A stretch of DNA of 64,000 bases from Pseudoalteromonas shioyasakiensis (lineage in GTDB: Bacteria > Pseudomonadota > Gammaproteobacteria > Enterobacterales > Alteromonadaceae). The notes under the pieces were generated by a model, which saw only the letters and a program-made list of their open reading frames with translations, was not told where the DNA came from and did not search any database. Every line of letters begins with the position of its first letter. The first letter of the stretch is position 1. The stretch lies in the NCBI RefSeq assembly GCF_024518675.1, contig NZ_JANIGL010000004.1:124001-188000 (forward strand), written 5' to 3'. This document shows positions 56,416 through 64,000 of this stretch, one piece after another. Made by a program: the position numbers and the translations under genes.

Positions 56416-57663
56416 ATGTCTGCTGCTACTTTTACTGATCTTCATCTCGACCCGTTACTGCTTAATGCCCTTAAGCTAAATAACTATCAAACACCCACGG
56501 CAATCCAGTTACAAACCATTCCGCTTATTTTGGCCGGTAATGATGTAATGGGAAGTGCGCAAACAGGGACAGGTAAAACGGCTGCCTTCGTATTGCCTTT
56601 ACTACATAAGTTATTAACCAGTGATAAAAAAGATGAGCAAGGCACGGCCCGTGTATTAATTTTAACGCCAACCCGAGAGCTGGCTCAACAAGTGTTTGCA
56701 AGCTTTGAAAAATATGCTCAAGGTTCAAATATAAAAGGTGCATTGGCATATGGTGGAGCTAGCATTGGCCCACAAGTCAAAGCAATGAAAGAGGCACAAG
56801 TTGTAGTGGCAACTCCTGGGCGCTTGTTGGATCATATTATCAAAGGCAGCATTATTCTAAGCTCGGTTGATTCATTGGTGTTTGATGAAGCTGATCGCAT
56901 GCTAGATATGGGTTTTATTGATGAAATAAAACGTATCTTGCGCCACGTGCCAAGTGAGCGCCAAACCTTACTATTTTCAGCCACCTTTGATGACAGCGTA
57001 TTTGAGCTTAGTAAAAAGTTACTTAAAGACCCTAAACTTGTTGAAGTTGATAAGCGCAACTCCGCTGCCGTAGAAGTGGAACAAGTGATTTATGCCGTTG
57101 ATGAAGATCGTAAGCGAGAGCTGGTCTCCCACATGATAGGTATGAAAAACTGGCGCCAAGTACTTATTTTTACGCGTACTAAACAAATGGCCGATAAGCT
57201 TGCCAAAGAAATGTGCAAAGACGGGCTTAAAACAGAATCCATTCATGGCGATAAATCACAAGGCGCACGTGACAGAGCGCTACAAAACTTCAAAGAAGGC
57301 ACAACTCGGGTGCTCGTTGCTACGGATGTTGCTGCCCGTGGTTTAGATATTGTCTCACTAAAATATGTGATTAACTTTGAACTACCTTATATAGCTGAAG
57401 ATTATGTACACCGAATAGGTCGTACAGGCCGCGCAGGTGAGCAAGGCTTAGCGATGTCGTTAGTGAGTCTTGATGAGCAATGGCTATTAGAAGAAATTGA
57501 AGTGCTACTTGATACACGGCTAACGCCACAATGGCTGGCAGGGTACGAGCCCGATCCAAATAAAAAGCCCAAAGATAATCGCAAAAACTCTAATAAGTCG
57601 CGAAAAGACCGTGATAAAAAACGTATTACAGGACAAAGAGCACCTAGTAGACGACGTAAATAA
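56416..57663 (+). CDS. DEAD-box RNA helicase (RhlE/SrmB group)
   Basis: 415 residues. The motifs run in order: Q motif (YQTPTAIQLQTIPLIL), AQTGTGKT, PTRELAQQV, TPGRLLDHI, DEAD (LVFDEADRMLDMGF), SAT, then domain 2 with RGLDIVSLKYVINFELP and HRIGRTGRAG. The C-terminal tail is strongly basic (KDNRKNSNKSRKDRDKKR) for RNA contact. Exact subfamily is uncertain. Confidence 0.95.
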   Translation: MSAATFTDLHLDPLLLNALKLNNYQTPTAIQLQTIPLILAGNDVMGSAQTGTGKTAAFVLPLLHKLLTSDKKDEQGTARVLILTPTRELAQQVFASFEKYAQGSNIKGALAYGGASIGPQVKAMKEAQVVVATPGRLLDHIIKGSIILSSVDSLVFDEADRMLDMGFIDEIKRILRHVPSERQTLLFSATFDDSVFELSKKLLKDPKLVEVDKRNSAAVEVEQVIYAVDEDRKRELVSHMIGMKNWRQVLIFTRTKQMADKLAKEMCKDGLKTESIHGDKSQGARDRALQNFKEGTTRVLVATDVAARGLDIVSLKYVINFELPYIAEDYVHRIGRTGRAGEQGLAMSLVSLDEQWLLEEIEVLLDTRLTPQWLAGYEPDPNKKPKDNRKNSNKSRKDRDKKRITGQRAPSRRRK

Positions 57664-57750
57664 AAGCTTTCAGTTTTTAGCTATCAGCTGACAGGCAGAT
57701 AAGAGCGATAAGCCGTCAATCAAGTGACTTGTCATTAACTTAGTAAGAGT

Positions 57751-57897
57751 AAGAGGACACTTTCCTCTTTTTTACATATTTATATAAGCTACAAAAAGCA
57801 TAATATTTATAACTGGCAATAGCTTACATTATTTGTTACTAATATAAGTTAACTAAATAAGGACGTTTTCACGCTAAAATAGGGAAAGTGTCCCCTG
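57751..57897. mobile_element. Small MITE-like element with perfect 11-bp inverted ends
   Basis: GGACACTTTCC (57755-57765) and its exact reverse complement GGAAAGTGTCC (57883-57893) bound about 140 bp of non-coding AT-rich DNA. The left end also folds (AGAGGA / TCCTCT followed by TTTTTT, 57752-57773) and probably terminates the helicase transcript. No target duplication is visible and no transposase is near, so mobility is an inference. Confidence 0.45.
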
Positions 57898-57931
57898 ATA
57901 AATTTGTTATAAGTAAAGTGGAATCTTGCGC

Positions 57932-58264
57932 ATGGATTTAGTTTTTGGTGGTCTTTTTGCATTATCAGCTGTCATCGCATTCCTGTTTTTCGCGGTGTAC
58001 TGGAAACCTATATTAATATTCTTTGTTATTATGCTTACCGTATGGGAACCTAAAGTCGGAGTGCCAATAGCTTTTGTTTCTTCATTTATTGCTATGATTT
58101 GGTTTGAACGGAATAATATAAGTAGAGTTTTGGTTATTGAATCACTGAAGTTTTCATTTTATATAACTGTGGCAGCAATCATCATAGGTTTAATAGTAAA
58201 TACTATATTTGTTGGTGGCTCAGGTTATAGTGGTTGTTCTCGCGTAAGTCCAAGTGGGTGTTAA
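57932..58264 (+). CDS. Unknown small membrane protein in an attC-flanked cassette
   Basis: 110 residues from ATG 57932 (an upstream TTG at 57926 is less likely). Three to four hydrophobic segments (LFALSAVIAFLFFAVYW, ILIFFVIMLTVW, PIAFVSSFIAMIWF, ITVAAIIIGLIVNTIFV) and a Cys/Ser/Gly-rich C-terminus. No family recognised. The stop is 9 nt before an attC site, the usual layout of an integron cassette. Confidence 0.6.
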   Translation: MDLVFGGLFALSAVIAFLFFAVYWKPILIFFVIMLTVWEPKVGVPIAFVSSFIAMIWFERNNISRVLVIESLKFSFYITVAAIIIGLIVNTIFVGGSGYSGCSRVSPSGC

Positions 58265-58272
58265 TTTACTTA

Positions 58273-58372
58273 TAATAAGTCACTCAAAAGGACAAAAAAC
58301 AGTTGGCTTTTTGTTCACTACGTTCACCTATTTTAGCCAACAATTTTTTGCCTCTTAATGAGGCGTTATTAG
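58273..58372 (+). repeat. attC-like integron recombination site
   Basis: About 100 bp with an R''-like TAATAAG at the left, GCGTTA (58363-58368) at the right, and long imperfect arms between: ACAAAAAACAGTTGGCT (58292-58308) pairs with AGCCAACAATTTTTTG (58335-58350), and CTCAAAAGG pairs imperfectly with CCTCTTAATGAGG. This is the folded-strand architecture of Vibrio/Pseudoalteromonas-type attC sites. Confidence 0.75.
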
Positions 58373-58389
58373 CCATTAGGGATAGCCTC

Positions 58390-59166
58390 GTGAATTTCTT
58401 CAAAAGATGGATAATTAAATCACTTCTCAAGAAACCAGCCCCAGATAGGATTCCTAGATCTGGAGGTAAAGCTAAGAAGGTTGATTGTAATGTTGTCTAT
58501 ATTCGAGCAAAAGACGAGTCATGGACTATTTTCTGTAACGAAATTGATTCGAAAGGAGTTACTGGTAAATATTGGCTTAATGGAGAAGATTATGGAGAAC
58601 TATCAATTCCTTGGGCTTGGCTCATTGACTACGATTTAGATATAACGCACTTTTACGGAATATACGACTTACGTTACTCTTCAATTGCACAGTATATTTT
58701 GGAAGGCATATTACCTTGGGATAGATTGAAAATTTTTCTTGGTAAAGTTCAACAATTCCTATTTAATCGCAAGGAGTTGGTGCGCTCTGAAAGGATAGAA
58801 ACTCTCAAATTAATTCTTGAAGAAACCATTGAAAATAGAAATTTCACTGTAAGTTCAGTTTCTCTATCTGGTCTTCTATATACACAAAAGTGGGTCTTTC
58901 ACCCTGACAAATCTAGGCAACTTGCGTACAACGATTTGTTACTAAAGTCTCTCGCCGATAGCGGGGAGTTAGCTTCAGTCCAATACGGCTTTAAATTATC
59001 ACCTAAAGCTCTGGTGACTATATCTGAATATGAAGAAGATCAAAAAAGACACAGAGATAATTTGTCTCAATCCAGCGCTACAAAGTGGTTAACTTTTGCA
59101 TTAATCATCGTAGGGCTTGTACAGGCGGGTGTAACTTATTATGGCGTTTATAAAAATGGCTCATAA
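58390..59166 (+). CDS. Unknown tail-anchored protein in an attC-flanked cassette
   Basis: 258 residues from GTG 58390, with AGGGA 7 nt upstream. The longer frame from 58303 would run through the attC site and is not used. Basic N-terminus (FFKRWIIKSLLKKP), a soluble region with WTIFCNEIDSKGVTGKYWL, a helical charged region, and a single C-terminal hydrophobic segment (WLTFALIIVGLVQAGVTYYG). It starts 22 nt after the GCGTTA of the attC, as cassette genes do. No family recognised. Confidence 0.65.
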   Translation: MNFFKRWIIKSLLKKPAPDRIPRSGGKAKKVDCNVVYIRAKDESWTIFCNEIDSKGVTGKYWLNGEDYGELSIPWAWLIDYDLDITHFYGIYDLRYSSIAQYILEGILPWDRLKIFLGKVQQFLFNRKELVRSERIETLKLILEETIENRNFTVSSVSLSGLLYTQKWVFHPDKSRQLAYNDLLLKSLADSGELASVQYGFKLSPKALVTISEYEEDQKRHRDNLSQSSATKWLTFALIIVGLVQAGVTYYGVYKNGS

Positions 59167-59205
59167 CAAGGGTCTGAGGTTAAGACCGTCCGCTTATGGC
59201 ACAAA

Positions 59206-59271
59206 TCTGACAGTTCAAGATAGGCCTTATTCAAATAAACGAAGCTAAATACTTGAGCTGTCTTATGCTAC
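59206..59271. repeat. Imperfect inverted repeat after the second cassette gene
   Basis: GACAGTTCAAG and CTTGAGCTGTC face each other across about 30 nt. The preceding stop TAACAAG at 59164 resembles an attC R'' box, so the segment may be a degenerate attC. The right-hand GTTA core is not clear. Confidence 0.4.
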
Positions 59272-59288
59272 GTCGCGTATCATTATTG

Positions 59289-59330
59289 CCCGAAGCCCGA
59301 AGCCCGAAGCCCGAAGCCCGAAGCCCGAAC
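59289..59330. repeat. Heptamer tandem repeat CCCGAAG x6
   Basis: Six uninterrupted 7-bp units, the last with one change (CCCGAAC), directly abutting the stop codon of the MTHFR-like gene. A slippage-prone simple repeat in a convergent intergenic gap. Confidence 0.9.
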
Positions 59331-60287
59331 CTAAGCTATTTGCTTCTCAGCTAGGTTCAGCTCCATCGTTGCTTTTAACAAGCGATAAAGGTTGATTGAT
59401 GCATCAATCTCTTCTTTACGGTTGGTTAAACTTTCAATATTTAATCCTAAAGGTACATCTAAATGAGCGCAGCTTTGCAAAATCAAATCTAAATTTTCAC
59501 GGCAAATACGCACTGATTCACTTAGTGGATTATGCGAATCAAGCATGCGCCATTTGGTTGCTTCTGGCACTGAAATCCCCAACCACTGCATAAACTCAAG
59601 TGTTTTTTCACTGCCACACGGCGTAAACGTTAAGATGATACGGTTTGGCTTAATTCCCTGTGCTTTGCAGCTGCGTGCATAGCTGGTGATCAAATCAATG
59701 GTATCTTGTGCATTATATACGGCTTGCGAGATAAAAAATTGGCAGCCTTGTGCGGTTTTTTCAAGTAAGCGTTCGTGTTCGTTACGCTTACTTGCATGGC
59801 GCTCGGCAATTGTGACGCCACCCAAAAAGAAGTTGTCAGCTTGCTTTGATAGTGCTTTGTATGCGTTTGGTAAGCTCAGTTTGATGTCACCACTAGACGA
59901 GGGGCTACCAACGAGTACCAAGTTTGTTAAATCAAAGTCATTTTTAGTTTCGTCGAGCCACTGGTTAAATTCGGCTTCACCACGTTGCGCTACACTTTTA
60001 TAAGTGATCACATCTTGCTGTGATAATTGGCGTAACAAGCGGCTATATTCACGAGGGTCAACGGTTTGTTTAAACGGAAAAGGGCGAGGCTGCTCAGTTC
60101 GGCTGCTTTCATCTTGAATGTCATAAATAACAACGCCATCGTATTCTATTTCGTGCAAGCGACCTAACAGCTTTTGGGCAATGGTTTCAAGCTGGGCTTT
60201 ATCGGTACCAATGCGCGGTGGTGTGGTGCCAATTAAGTAAACACCCTGATTGGTGTCTTCAATTTTCTCTTGTAATGATAAAGCCAT
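59331..60287 (-). CDS. Atypical methylenetetrahydrofolate reductase-family protein
   Basis: 318 residues from ATG 60287 (GAGG just upstream). The TIM-barrel landmarks of MTHFR are recognisable: VVIYDIQDESSRTE, LTNLVLVGSPSSSGD, FFLGGVTIAERH, a stretch TAQGCQFFISQAVYN equivalent to the flavin-side GA(D/N)xxITQ, and NPLSESVRICRENLDLIL. The usual N-terminal FEFFPP signature is replaced by YLIGTTPPRIGT, so it is not the canonical MetF. A MetJ operator upstream ties it to methionine supply. It may reduce methylene-THF or act on a related folate. Confidence 0.78.
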   Translation of the reverse strand: MALSLQEKIEDTNQGVYLIGTTPPRIGTDKAQLETIAQKLLGRLHEIEYDGVVIYDIQDESSRTEQPRPFPFKQTVDPREYSRLLRQLSQQDVITYKSVAQRGEAEFNQWLDETKNDFDLTNLVLVGSPSSSGDIKLSLPNAYKALSKQADNFFLGGVTIAERHASKRNEHERLLEKTAQGCQFFISQAVYNAQDTIDLITSYARSCKAQGIKPNRIILTFTPCGSEKTLEFMQWLGISVPEATKWRMLDSHNPLSESVRICRENLDLILQSCAHLDVPLGLNIESLTNRKEEIDASINLYRLLKATMELNLAEKQIA

Positions 60288-60340
60288 AATCCTCATTCCA
60301 GCCAATTAACTTTCTATGTCAGATAATATAGCAGCCATTT

Positions 60341-60356
60341 AGACGTCTAGATAGAT
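60341..60356. promoter_or_regulatory. MetJ operator: two tandem met boxes
   Basis: AGACGTCT (60341-60348) is a perfect consensus met box, directly followed by AGATAGAT (60349-60356, 5 of 8). Two or more tandem 8-bp boxes is the established MetJ binding mode. It lies 54 bp before the MTHFR-like start. Confidence 0.8.
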
Positions 60357-60535
60357 TTTTTTAATGAAACTTTCTCAATGTGTATGAATTTATCTCATGT
60401 TTAATCTGTTTTTAGGTACAGAAAATACACAACTGTTTACATAAATCATTGGCCAAGGGCTCTTATATTCGGTCGGTTTGTTGCATAATCGAATATCTAA
60501 CAACAATAAATTTATTCAACTAACAAGGGATAACA

Positions 60536-63421
60536 ATGAAATTTAAATTATTAGCAACAAGCTTAGCGGTAACGCTGGCACTGAGTGGTTGCGCAAGTAA
60601 TGAAAGCGCAACGATGGTTAAAGAAGTTGAGATAGAGCAAAATTCAGTAGCAAGCGCCGATAGCCGTGTGTTCTCACAAGATTATGTACTCGAAGAGCTT
60701 GATAACGGTTTGCGGGTTATGGTGGTTAAAACTGACTACCCAGATGTCGTTTCATTGCAAATCCCGGTATCTGTCGGTTCTCGTAACGAAGTAGAAGCAG
60801 GTAAAACCGGCTTTGCTCACTTTTTTGAACACATGATGTTTAAAGGCTCTGAAAAATTCCCGCAAGATGTTTATTCAGATATCTTAAAAAACTCAGGTGT
60901 TGATAATCGTGCCTATACAACGAACGATTATACAAATTACCACCTAAACTTTTCCAAGCAGCACCTAGATAAAGTGCTAGAGATTGAAGCTGATATCTTT
61001 CAAAACTTAAAATATTCAGAAGAGCAGTTTCGTACTGAAGCGTTAACAGTCAAAGGCGAATACCTAAAAAATAATGCCAGCCCAATTCGCAAGTTGCTTT
61101 CAGCTGTGCGTAATGAAGCGTTTGAAAAGCATACTTATAAACACACCACTATGGGCTTTTTTGAAGACATTGAAGCCATGCCAGATCAAATGGCCTACGG
61201 TAAAGAATTCTTTGATAAATTTTATAAGCCTGAATATGTATCGCTGGTGATTGTCGGTGATGTTGACCCACAACAAACCATGGCTATGGTGAAAAAACAT
61301 TGGGGTAAGTGGCAAAAAGGCGACTATGTTGCTGACATTCCAATAGAGCCAAAACAACAAGCCGCTAAATATGTACACGAGCAAAACGAAGGCCTGCCAG
61401 GTCATTGGTTATTAGTGTCTTATAAAGGGGCTGCTTGGCTGCCTGAGCAAAAAGACCGTGCGGCGCTTGATTTACTGTCGCAGCTTTATTTTTCAAATAA
61501 CTCTGAGCTGTATCAAGAATTAGTTGTTGATAAACAAATTGCCAGCCAAATGTTTACCTATAACCCAGATACCAAAGATCCGGGTTTATTGCATGTATTT
61601 GTAAAAGTAGAAAACGAAGCCGATTTAGTTAAAGCCCGTGATGCAATCAATAACACTTATGCAAAAGCGCGTACGGAGCTGGTGGATAGTCAAAAGCTTG
61701 CTGATTTAAAATCTAACCTTAAATATAGCTTTATAAATGGCCTCGATTCATCGCAAGCGATTGCATCAACCCTTGCAAGTTACATGCATTTTGAGCGTGA
61801 TCCTGAGGTTGTAAACCAGCTATATGCCACCGCAGATAGTATTAGTGCGCAAGACATTCAAGACATTGCCAATAAATACTTTGTCGATAGTAGCCGTACT
61901 ACGGTGACCATGTCGGCGCTTGATAAAATTGCTGGCTTTGAGCAGGAAGTCGATTTAAATACACTTGTGGCCAGTAAGCAAACGGTTAAAGAGCGTCATT
62001 TTAAGGTGCTAGATAAAACCAATAGCTCACCTTTGATTGATGTTAACTGGTTATTCCATACCGGTGCGGCCGCTGATCCTAAAGGTAAAAAAGGTGTCGC
62101 AGCGCTTACAGCGGCAATGCTTGCGCAAGGTGGCTCTGAATCTAAGAGTTATAACGATATTAAACAAGCACTTTACCCATTAGCGGGCAGCTTTGGTTAT
62201 CAGTTAGATAAAGAAATGATCTCGCTACAAGGGCGTGTACATAAAGATAATGCGGCTCAGTGGTATGCGTTAGTAAGTGAGCAGTTACTTAATCCTGGCT
62301 TTAGAGAAGATGATTTTAAACGTTTAAAGAAAGAGCTGATTGATGGTATTAAGTCAGGTCTTAAAGCGTCTAATGATGAAGAGCTAGGTAAAGAAGTGCT
62401 TTACCATAAACTTTATCAAGGTCACCCGTATGAAAGTTATAACTATGGTGACTTATCAGATCTTGAAGCGTTAACGCTTGATGATGTTAAAGCCTTTTAC
62501 GCTAAAGAGTTTACTCAAGCTAAACTAACCCTTGGCTTAATTGGTGCGGTACCAGAGTCACTTAAAGCGACTATGTTTAATGACTTAACTGATTTGCCAA
62601 AAGGTGAGCAAAGCCGTTTATCAATTCCTGACGCACCAGCGCTTAAAGGCCATCATGCAACGATTGTAGAAAAGTCGGCACAATCTACTGCTGTATCGTT
62701 TGGCTTCCCGATTGATACAATTCGTAGTAGCGAAGATTGGACAGCACTTTGGCTAGTGCGTTCATATTTTGGTGAGCACCGTAGTTCAAATTCGTATTTG
62801 TACAACCGTATTCGTCAAACGCGCGGTATGAACTACGGCGATTATGCTTATATTGAATATTTCCCTCGTGGTATGTTCCAAACCAAGCCGGATGCTAATC
62901 TTGGCCGTTCAGAGCAAATATTCCAAGTGTGGTTGCGTCCATTGCGCTCTAACAATGATGCACACTTTGCAACACGTACGGCTTTATTTGAGCTTGATAA
63001 GCTAATCAAAAATGGCATGACAGAAAAAGACTTTGACGCAACGCGTAACTTCTTGATCAACTTTGTGCCGCAAATGGTCGCCAGTCAAAACCGCCAATTA
63101 GGCTATGCGCTGGATAGTGAATTTTATAACACGGATTCGTTTGTGAAGTATGTAACGAGCCAGCTTGAGAAGCTAAGCCTTGCTGACGTAAATCGCGTGA
63201 TAAAAGAAAACTTACAAACTGATGATATCCAGTATGTATTTATCACTGGTGATGGCAAAGACATGCAAAAACGCTTAGCGTCTGAGCAAACATCACCTAT
63301 GGTGTATAACGCAGAAAAGCCAGCAGAGCTAGTAGCTGAAGATAAAGTAATCGCAGATTACAAGTTATCTATTCCTGCGAAAAACATTGAAGTACTTGCA
63401 GTAGATAAAGTGTTTCAATAA
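60536..63421 (+). CDS. M16-family zinc metallopeptidase lipoprotein
   Basis: 961 residues. Lipobox LSGC (Cys19). Two M16 halves: the active half has the inverted zinc motif His95-Phe-Phe-Glu98-His99 (FAHFFEHMMFKGS) and the downstream Glu in TVKGEYLKN. The second half (from about 490) is inactive and closes the chamber, with the RxxxY-type region LYNRIRQTRGMNYGDYAYIEY. It would degrade short peptides in the periplasm. Ribosome site AAGGGA precedes the ATG. Confidence 0.93.
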   Translation: MKFKLLATSLAVTLALSGCASNESATMVKEVEIEQNSVASADSRVFSQDYVLEELDNGLRVMVVKTDYPDVVSLQIPVSVGSRNEVEAGKTGFAHFFEHMMFKGSEKFPQDVYSDILKNSGVDNRAYTTNDYTNYHLNFSKQHLDKVLEIEADIFQNLKYSEEQFRTEALTVKGEYLKNNASPIRKLLSAVRNEAFEKHTYKHTTMGFFEDIEAMPDQMAYGKEFFDKFYKPEYVSLVIVGDVDPQQTMAMVKKHWGKWQKGDYVADIPIEPKQQAAKYVHEQNEGLPGHWLLVSYKGAAWLPEQKDRAALDLLSQLYFSNNSELYQELVVDKQIASQMFTYNPDTKDPGLLHVFVKVENEADLVKARDAINNTYAKARTELVDSQKLADLKSNLKYSFINGLDSSQAIASTLASYMHFERDPEVVNQLYATADSISAQDIQDIANKYFVDSSRTTVTMSALDKIAGFEQEVDLNTLVASKQTVKERHFKVLDKTNSSPLIDVNWLFHTGAAADPKGKKGVAALTAAMLAQGGSESKSYNDIKQALYPLAGSFGYQLDKEMISLQGRVHKDNAAQWYALVSEQLLNPGFREDDFKRLKKELIDGIKSGLKASNDEELGKEVLYHKLYQGHPYESYNYGDLSDLEALTLDDVKAFYAKEFTQAKLTLGLIGAVPESLKATMFNDLTDLPKGEQSRLSIPDAPALKGHHATIVEKSAQSTAVSFGFPIDTIRSSEDWTALWLVRSYFGEHRSSNSYLYNRIRQTRGMNYGDYAYIEYFPRGMFQTKPDANLGRSEQIFQVWLRPLRSNNDAHFATRTALFELDKLIKNGMTEKDFDATRNFLINFVPQMVASQNRQLGYALDSEFYNTDSFVKYVTSQLEKLSLADVNRVIKENLQTDDIQYVFITGDGKDMQKRLASEQTSPMVYNAEKPAELVAEDKVIADYKLSIPAKNIEVLAVDKVFQ

Positions 63422-63453
63422 GCGAAATTCAGATAACTAAATACACATTAACT

Positions 63454-63484
63454 AAATGCCCCTTAAAGTAGGGGCATTTTTGTT
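63454..63484 (+). terminator. Terminator after the M16 peptidase gene
   Basis: AAATGCCCC (63454-63462) / GGGGCATTT (63471-63479) with an 8-nt loop, followed by TTTG. Confidence 0.9.
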
Positions 63485-63596
63485 TGCGATTAGTTATAAC
63501 TAATAACCAGAACAAATAATTACAGCGTTAACACATTTGCGATGAAATCCGTTAAACTGGCACAAAGCATATTTTGTATTAATTTAAGGCCGTCTA

Positions 63597-64000
63597 ATGC
63601 GTCATGAAATTTGGCAACAGCTTCGTACTGAAGCGAATGAAGTTGTAACTCGCGAACCACTTTTAGCAAGTCATGTGTATTCCTGTGTGCTTAATCATGA
63701 GTGTTTAGGTTCGGCATTAAGCTTTATTGTTGCTAATAAATTATCAGATGCGGTTGTATCGGCTTTTACAATTCGCGAATTATTTGATCAAGCTTTTGTT
63801 GATTGCGACCGAATGCTCACCCATGTTGCCCATGATATTAAAGCGGTTAAAGATAGAGACCCTGCTGCCGATACATACTTAACTGTGATTTTAAATTTAA
63901 AGGGTTTTCATGCAATTCAAGCTCATAGACTTGCCCATTGCTTATGGCGTCAAAACCGCAAAGAGCTCGCGCGATTTATTCAAAGCCGTACCTCAGAAGT
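63597..64000 (+). CDS. cysE: Serine O-acetyltransferase, 5' part
   Basis: First 134 codons; the gene continues past the window. It begins MRHEIWQQLRTEANEVVTRE and has FIVANKLSDAV, DRDPAADTYLTVILNLKGFHAIQAHR, the N-terminal helical domain of CysE. The left-handed beta helix that holds the active site lies outside. It acetylates serine with acetyl-CoA for cysteine synthesis. AAGG lies upstream of the ATG. Confidence 0.95.
   Translation, partial: MRHEIWQQLRTEANEVVTREPLLASHVYSCVLNHECLGSALSFIVANKLSDAVVSAFTIRELFDQAFVDCDRMLTHVAHDIKAVKDRDPAADTYLTVILNLKGFHAIQAHRLAHCLWRQNRKELARFIQSRTSE

Noticed and set aside
58303..58389. Extended N-terminus of the tail-anchored cassette protein from a TTG
   Set aside because: These codons run through the arms of the attC site; GTG 58390 has a ribosome site.
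59289..59330. CRISPR-like repeat
   Set aside because: Contiguous 7-bp units without spacers, so a simple tandem repeat.

Overview
The window looks like chromosomal DNA of a marine gammaproteobacterium of the Pseudoalteromonas/Alteromonadales type. The reasons are the AT-rich composition, the dksA-gluQ-pcnB-folK-panB-panC gene order, a glrK-qseG-glrR locus, a marine-type dedicated sortase locus, S8 proteases with a GlyGly-CTERM-like tail, and proteins of the DUF3019 and DUF3581 type. This assignment rests on gene content only. I saw no rRNA, tRNA, CRISPR array or intact insertion sequence.

Layout. 1-3.4 kb: opgGH for osmoregulated periplasmic glucans (opgH runs off the left edge). 3.6-9.1 kb: a minus-strand housekeeping run dksA, gluQ, pcnB, folK, panB, panC and a small Cys-rich lipoprotein; pcnB appears to start at AUU. 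9.3-13.7 kb: an AraC regulator divergent from an exported penicillin-acylase-type amidohydrolase, then sfsA. 13.8-20.6 kb: pepB, a purine phosphoribosyltransferase, a Crp/Fnr regulator, an exported amidohydrolase and a chemoreceptor. 20.6-21.7 kb: four tandem small exported EF-hand proteins. 22.0-27.1 kb: glrK-qseG-glrR, a DUF1543 protein and an MltC-like transglycosylase.

27.6-34.1 kb: a complete proteobacterial dedicated sortase system, with two-component pair pdsS/pdsR divergent from an OmpA-like protein, a VIT/vWA substrate ending in an LPQTDG sorting signal, and a class-GN-type sortase. 34.0-40.1 kb: EamA transporter, proB without proA, a GGDEF protein, a glutaredoxin-like protein, gltX, a minimal 2OG-Fe(II) oxygenase-like protein and an RcsF-like lipoprotein. 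40.4-51.9 kb: two tandem secreted S8 proteases of about 1870 residues whose 3' ends are nearly identical in DNA. 52.1-55.2 kb: MipA/OmpV protein facing a histidine kinase, response regulator and DUF3019 protein. 55.6-57.7 kb: DUF3581 protein and a DEAD-box helicase.

57.7-59.3 kb is accessory DNA. It holds a 140-bp element with inverted ends, an unknown membrane protein, an integron-type attC site, an unknown tail-anchored protein and a heptamer repeat, with no integrase in view. 59.3-64 kb: an atypical MTHFR-family gene behind a MetJ operator, an M16 peptidase lipoprotein and the 5' part of cysE.

Envelope and secretion functions dominate: sortase substrate, CTERM-tagged proteases, several lipoproteins, MipA and three sensor kinases. 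The parts least explained by known families are the EF-hand cluster, the attC-flanked unknown genes, the small oxygenase-like protein under a 20-bp palindrome, and the TTGCC array between the sortase regulators and their targets.
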